From positions 620,001-684,000 of the forward strand of contig NZ_CP156989.1 of assembly GCF_039880525.1 (NCBI RefSeq): a DNA stretch of 64,000 nt. Reading direction: 5' to 3'. How positions within the stretch are numbered: position 1 is the stretch's first letter; each line of letters begins with the position of its first letter. The notes beneath the pieces were generated by a model. The model ran no database searches. It was not told the DNA's origin and was given only the letters and a program-made list of their open reading frames with translations. The stretch is from Agrococcus sp. ProA11 (GTDB lineage Bacteria > Actinomycetota > Actinomycetes > Actinomycetales > Microbacteriaceae). Below are positions 61,001-64,000 of the stretch, one piece after another. A program made the translations under genes and the position numbers.

Positions 61001-61638
61001 AGTCCGGCCACATCGCGGGGGTGGGCTTCGACCTCTACCTGCGGATGGTGGGGGAGGCCGTCGCGGTGTTCCGCGGCGAGGAGGACGAGGGGCCGCGCGA
61101 GCTGCGCCTCGAGCTGCCGGTGGACGCGGTGATCCCGGAGGACTACGTGGACTCCGAACGGCTGCGGCTGGAGGCCTACCAGAAGCTGTCGGCGGCGGCG
61201 TCCGCGCGAGACGACAGCGCGATCGACCAGGTGCTCGACGAGCTGCGCGACCGCTACGGCGAGCCGCCCTCGCAGGTGGCGGCGCTCGTGGCCATCGCCC
61301 GGCTGCGGCGCAAGGCGCAGGCGGCGAAGCTGTCGGAGGTCATCACGGTCGGGCCGAACCTCCGGGTCGGGCCGGCAGAGCTCGCCGACTCCGTCCAGCT
61401 GCGGCTGCGACGCATGTATCCCGATGCCAAGCTCAACCCCACCGCCAAGACGCTCGTCGTGCCGATCCCGACCGCCGGGGGAGGCCGGCTCGCCGGCACG
61501 CAGGCCGAGCCGCTGCCCGACGTCGAGCTGGTCGCGTGGGTGGATGCGCTGCTGACGGCCATCTTCCCTCCGCCGAAGACCGAGACGGGGCCGGCGCCTC
61601 TCGATGCCAGCCCCGCCGCAGGGTCACCGTCGGACTGA
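58063..61638 (+). CDS. mfd: Transcription-repair coupling factor Mfd
   Basis: Mfd removes stalled RNA polymerase and recruits nucleotide excision repair. The 1191-residue length is normal. A UvrB-like region comes first (LPAWETLPHERLSPSAETVG; IVDIFSPAEDHPVRVELFGD). The RNA-polymerase-interacting domain follows near 475-560 (LKAGDYVVHETHGVGRFVEL), then the translocase motor with Walker A GDVGYGKTEVA near 645, DEEQRFGV near 745, SATPIPRTLEMA and QLHQLRGRVGRGRERAYAYF. A C-terminal TRCF domain ends the protein. GTG 58063 overlaps the lipoprotein stop. Confidence 0.96.
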   Translation: MSLQPLLEMLESGALAPVVEASTGGALTGMEAMRAPVVATLAHQHDRPLLVITATRREAEAVRDDLSAWLPEAQILELPAWETLPHERLSPSAETVGQRGATLRAVAARDTGRPMIILASVRAALQPVADNLLDVEPVELTLGARGIDLSALARQLVDLAYSRVDMVTRRGEFAVRGGIVDIFSPAEDHPVRVELFGDEVEQMRWFHVADQRSDPTPVERIVLPPSRELLLTPAVRARAKQLAPEFPGIQQMLEKIAEGIPVEGMESLAPALLERMVPVTHYLPGAGTIVLGPERIRDRVASLNDTNQEFLEAAWSAATAGGSAPVDLSSGFLSLDELRAAVETPWWSYSVLAADDTVTAVEGEPVPSFTGIADGAVAHLRERARAGWRIIVTAAGHGLVERAAQVLGEREVAARIVEALPAALEPGIVHVTQASIEHGFSLPDERIELVSEAEFFGRAVGVDARQPHKLAGRRRSVVDPLQLKAGDYVVHETHGVGRFVELTQRTVSSGGRNPVKTTREYLVIEYAASKRGHPGDRLSVPTDQLDQLNRYVGGEAPQLSKMGGSDWQQTKSKARKAVREIAVELVQLYSKRMASKGRRFGPDSPWQRELEDAFPYAETPDQLTTIDEVKRDMEREVPMDRLLSGDVGYGKTEVAVRAAFKAVQDGTQVAVLVPTTLLVRQHFETFAARFAGFPVHVRALSRFQTDKEVRETIAGITDGTVDVVIGTHRLLSDNVHFKELGLVIVDEEQRFGVEHKERLKSLKTNVDVLSMSATPIPRTLEMAVTGIREMSTLATPPEARHPVLTFVGAYNEQQVAAAIRRELLREGQVFFVHNRVSSINRVAAQLAELVPEARIGVAHGKMAETALERVIVDFWEKQYDVLVSTTIVETGLDIPNANTLIVDRAERYGLSQLHQLRGRVGRGRERAYAYFLYDGETPLSETAHDRLETIAVHNELGAGMQVALKDLEIRGAGNLLGGEQSGHIAGVGFDLYLRMVGEAVAVFRGEEDEGPRELRLELPVDAVIPEDYVDSERLRLEAYQKLSAAASARDDSAIDQVLDELRDRYGEPPSQVAALVAIARLRRKAQAAKLSEVITVGPNLRVGPAELADSVQLRLRRMYPDAKLNPTAKTLVVPIPTAGGGRLAGTQAEPLPDVELVAWVDALLTAIFPPPKTETGPAPLDASPAAGSPSD

Positions 61639-61643
61639 CCGTG

Positions 61644-62429
61644 TCAGATGCCGCAGCTCGGAGCTGACCAGTAGCTGCCGCCGTTGTCGACGTGGATGTG
61701 GTCGTGATGGTTCGGGTAGCCAGGACCGAGGATCACCGTGTTCGAGGTGTAGCGGGCCGCGAGCGCGATCTGACAGAGCGACTGGCCGCCCCCGCCGACG
61801 AGGTCCAGTGCCTTCCCGTAGGTGTGCTGGCCGGAGCCAGAGCCGCCGACCTGGCGGTCGCACGCCTTGCTGCGGAACCCGCTCGTGACCGTCAGCGGAC
61901 GGTCGCCGAGGCGGTGCCGGATCGCCTCTGCGCGCCATATCGCGCGCAGCAGGTTCTGCCGCACGGTGGCTGCGCTGACGCTGCCTCCGGAGTACCCGCC
62001 CTGGCCGCAGCCGGCATCCACCTCGCTCCAGGAGAAGTGGGCAGGGCTGCAGTCGGCATCCTGCAGGCTGTAGATCTTCGAACGCGTCGCGGGGCCGAAG
62101 ATGCCGTCCACCTGGAGCCCGTACGCCTGCTGGAAGTTCCTGACCGCGGTCGTCGTCGCCGGGCCGAAGGATCCGTCGATCGCGAGGTTCGTGCGATAGC
62201 CGCTCCAGCCGGCGACGCGCATCTGCAGCTCTCGCACGTCGGCGCCGCTGTCACCGGCGCTGAGCGTGCGCTGCCAGGTGTAGCAGGTGTCCGCCTCCGC
62301 GGGCGTCGCTGGCGCGGTGAGGATCGTGCCGCCGACGACGGCGACGGCGGCCGTCAATAGCGCGAGCGCTCGCCGAAGGCGCCGCTTCTTCGGCGGCGCG
62401 GTGATGGTGGGTGTGCTGTCGGTCTGCAT
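61644..62429 (-). CDS. Secreted peptidoglycan-binding M15-type peptidase
   Basis: The 261-residue product has a signal peptide (RRLRRALALLTAAVAVVGGT, AEA-D near 47). A peptidoglycan-binding domain 1 follows (about 55-118; GADVRELQMRVAGWSGY, IDGSFGPATTTAVRNFQQAY, VDGIFGPATRSKIYSLQ). The C-terminal M15A-type domain (about 130-255) has TSGFRSKACDRQVGG, QHTYGKALDLVG with a zinc His and Asp, and HDHIHVDN with the second zinc His. It probably trims D-alanine or cross-bridge bonds of peptidoglycan. GAGAGG precedes the ATG at 62429. Its stop is five bases from the mfd stop. Confidence 0.88.
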   Translation of the reverse strand: MQTDSTPTITAPPKKRRLRRALALLTAAVAVVGGTILTAPATPAEADTCYTWQRTLSAGDSGADVRELQMRVAGWSGYRTNLAIDGSFGPATTTAVRNFQQAYGLQVDGIFGPATRSKIYSLQDADCSPAHFSWSEVDAGCGQGGYSGGSVSAATVRQNLLRAIWRAEAIRHRLGDRPLTVTSGFRSKACDRQVGGSGSGQHTYGKALDLVGGGGQSLCQIALAARYTSNTVILGPGYPNHHDHIHVDNGGSYWSAPSCGI

Positions 62430-62516
62430 CGACCTGACCTCTCGTGTCGGTTGCAAGGAACGTTCACGCTCCTCGCGTCGCCGCCGGGGGTCAATGGTGA
62501 GGACTCCCCATTGGCG

Positions 62517-62522
62517 TAGCCT
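62517..62522 (+). promoter_or_regulatory. -10 box of leaderless mazG (TAGCCT)
   Basis: TAGCCT ends six bases before the ATG at 62529. Confidence 0.5.
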
Positions 62523-62528
62523 GGATCG

Positions 62529-63218
62529 ATGCACGCGGACTCGATGCACGCCGACTCGGCGCTCGACGATCTCGTCGCGGTCATGGCACGGCTGCGCGCG
62601 CCGGGCGGCTGCCCCTGGGATGCGGAGCAGACGCATGCATCGCTCGCGCCGTTCGCGATCGAGGAGGCGCACGAGCTCGCCGAGGCGATCGAGGCGGGCG
62701 ACGACGCGGGCCTGCGCGAGGAGCTCGGCGACATGCTGCTCCAGGTCGTCTTCCACGCCGACATCGCGCGCGTCGATGACCGATTCGACCTCGAGGATGT
62801 CGCCCGCACGCTCACCGAGAAGCTGCGCAGACGCCACCCGCACGTGTTCGCCGACACGGCGGTCGATGGCGTCGCCGACGTGGTCGCGAACTGGGATGCC
62901 ATCAAGCGCGCCGAGAAGCCCGAGCGCCAGAGTGCGCTGGACGGCATCCCCGCCAGCCTGCCGTCGCTCGCCCGGGCCGCGAAGCTCCTGAGTCGAGGAC
63001 GGCGCGCGGGCCTGCTCCCTGCGGACGATGGCACGGTTGCGCTCACGCCCGACACCGAGGAGGCGCTCGGTCGGGCGCTGCTCAGCATGGTGCGCAGCGC
63101 TGCCGCCGACGGGCTCGACGCGGAGCGAGCGCTGCGCGGCGCCATCCGCGAGCTCGAGGCGGAGCTGCGAGTGCAGGAAGCCGCGCGGTCGGCGGTGCCC
63201 GGGGCAACCGAAGCGTGA
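62529..63218 (+). CDS. mazG: Nucleoside triphosphate pyrophosphohydrolase MazG
   Basis: MazG hydrolyses NTPs to NMPs and cleans the nucleotide pool. The 229-residue protein has APGGCPWDAEQTHASLAPFA, EEAHELAEAIEAGD and LREELGDMLLQVVFHADIA, the ExxE and ExxD magnesium-binding motifs, and FADTAVDGVADVVANWDAIK. Only one MazG domain is clear; the C-terminal part is degenerate compared with the two-domain E. coli form. A MHADS repeat at the N-terminus leaves the exact start open, but the -10 box supports 62529. Confidence 0.92.
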   Translation: MHADSMHADSALDDLVAVMARLRAPGGCPWDAEQTHASLAPFAIEEAHELAEAIEAGDDAGLREELGDMLLQVVFHADIARVDDRFDLEDVARTLTEKLRRRHPHVFADTAVDGVADVVANWDAIKRAEKPERQSALDGIPASLPSLARAAKLLSRGRRAGLLPADDGTVALTPDTEEALGRALLSMVRSAAADGLDAERALRGAIRELEAELRVQEAARSAVPGATEA

Positions 63219-63355
63219 TCACCGCAGCGCAGCCGCAGCCGGCGGCGATCGACGCAGTCATCGCCCGGCGTCGCCGCGCGCTCCTCGCCGCCGTCGCGGT
63301 CACGGCGCGCGCTGCTCGTGCTCACGCCGGTGCTCCGGGGCAGCGCTCCCGATGA
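63215..63355 (+). CDS. Possible small or decayed ORF after mazG
   Basis: A 46-codon frame begins with GTG overlapping the mazG stop (GTGA) and reads VITAAQPQPAAIDAVIARR, then a basic and Ala/Val-rich run. The next frame continues with ALLVLTPVLRGSAPDDPSP, which looks more like a membrane-type protein, so the gene may be frameshifted or simply non-coding. No family is recognised. Confidence 0.3.
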   Translation: MITAAQPQPAAIDAVIARRRRALLAAVAVTARAARAHAGAPGQRSR

Positions 63356-63387
63356 TCCGTCGCCGCTTCACGCGCTGACGCAGCTGT

Positions 63388-63420
63388 CCCGCACGAGCCG
63401 CCCGGCGCGGCCCGTGCGGG
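63388..63420. terminator. Bidirectional terminator hairpin
   Basis: CCCGCACG-A-GCCGC pairs with GCGGC-C-CGTGCGGG around a five-base loop, one mismatch in 14 pairs. It stands directly before the stop codon of the convergent oxidoreductase gene. No T-run is present. Confidence 0.65.
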
Positions 63421-63421
63421 G

Positions 63422-64000
63422 TCAGGGCCGCACGAGCACGTTGCCGACCTTGCGGCCGGAGTCGACGATCTCGTAGGCGTCAGCGATGTCGGCCAAAGGC
63501 AGTGCCTGCTGGATCACCGGGTCGAGGACACCCTGCTCCAGCAGCGGCAGGAGCCGCTCCACAAGCGCTGCGCTGCCGGGCGCGGTGCCGGCCTTGACCG
63601 GCCCTCGCGCTCGCAGCAGCTGCCCCAGGCTCGCGACCGCGAGCACCGCTGTGCCGCCCTCTCGCACCAGCGCACGCGCACTGGCCGGCGTGAGCGTGCC
63701 GACAGCATCGATGATCACGTCGAACCGACGCCCGAGGCCGACGGGATCGGTCGTGGTGTAGTCCACGTGCTCGTCGACGCCGAGCCGTTGCAGCAGCGCA
63801 CGGTTGCGGTCGCTCGCAACGCCCGTCACGGTCGCCCCGGCCAGCTTCGCCAGCTGCACGGCGCTCGTCCCGACCGCCCCGGATGCACCGATCACGAGCA
63901 CATCCTGGCCCGCCCGCAGCTTCGCGACGTCGTGCAGGAAGTGCCACGCGGTCGTTCCGCCGAACAGCGCGGCGGCGGCGGCATCGTGGGAGAGCGCCGC
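63422..64000 (-). CDS. Quinone oxidoreductase-like dehydrogenase (C-terminal part; runs off right edge)
   Basis: The last 192 residues of a zinc-independent medium-chain reductase are present. The frame is open to the window end, and upstream of VLVIGASGAVGTSAVQLAKL reads FGGTTAWHFLHDVAKLRAGQ, the normal lead-in to the NADP loop. FDVIIDAVGTL, PLADIADAYEIVDSGRKVGN and VLVRP close the protein. Family members reduce quinones or activated alkenes with NADPH. The N-terminal catalytic domain is outside the window. Confidence 0.88.
   Translation of the reverse strand, partial: AALSHDAAAAALFGGTTAWHFLHDVAKLRAGQDVLVIGASGAVGTSAVQLAKLAGATVTGVASDRNRALLQRLGVDEHVDYTTTDPVGLGRRFDVIIDAVGTLTPASARALVREGGTAVLAVASLGQLLRARGPVKAGTAPGSAALVERLLPLLEQGVLDPVIQQALPLADIADAYEIVDSGRKVGNVLVRP

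Noticed and set aside
57994-61011. Minus-strand frame of 1005 codons antisense to mfd
   Set aside because: mfd on the plus strand has every expected domain; the antisense frame has none.

Overview
The window is high-GC actinobacterial DNA. A WhiB regulator, an F420-type oxidoreductase, DUF3499 and DUF5719 proteins, cell-wall-binding repeat 2 domains, polyprenol-phosphate-mannose synthase and many leaderless starts behind TANNNT -10 boxes point to a Microbacteriaceae-like organism. This is inferred from gene content; the genus cannot be read from the sequence. All positions were worked out by eye.

Region 1 (1-17.6 kb) is a cell-surface polysaccharide locus. It holds glycosyltransferases, rmlA, a membrane O-acyltransferase with an SGNH domain, an ABC exporter pair (Wzm/Wzt type, Wzt with a C-terminal extension), a large secreted wall-binding protein, RgpF and RgpF-WbsX proteins, an O-antigen-ligase-like membrane protein and a polyprenol-phosphate-mannose synthase. 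A diverged copy of the rmlA promoter and 5' end sits in front of the glycosyltransferase at 4365.

Region 2 (17.6-39.8 kb) mixes sugar-nucleotide supply with more glycan genes. manA and manB feed mannose-phosphate metabolism, galU makes UDP-glucose, and rmlB plus a fused rmlC-rmlD complete dTDP-L-rhamnose synthesis. Further glycosyltransferases, a second acyltransferase and a GT39-like membrane enzyme use activated sugars. Interspersed are an acyl-CoA dehydrogenase, a WhiB protein, ahcY, a MarR regulator and a tRNA-Gln with a 61-bp tandem array grown from its terminator.

Region 3 (39.9-48.4 kb) has glmU-prs-rlmC, a sodium:solute symporter with a 42-residue partner, an APC permease and an MscS channel. 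Two copies of a 54-bp palindromic element flank the APC-MscS pair. Region 4 (48.5-56.1 kb) is a gluconate/idonate catabolic cluster: gnd divergent from an F420-type oxidoreductase, a 2-hydroxyacid dehydrogenase, two polyol/ketogluconate dehydrogenases, gntK and a GntP permease. Region 5 (56.2-64 kb) is housekeeping: ribosomal protein L25, pth, a lipoprotein, mfd, a secreted M15-type peptidase, mazG and the end of a quinone-oxidoreductase-like gene.

Together the first two regions make the precursors, sugar transfer, acylation and export steps of a probably rhamnose- and mannose-containing envelope glycopolymer. No transposase, phage gene, CRISPR array or rRNA was seen. Convergent gene junctions are repeatedly filled with palindromic or tandem repeats.
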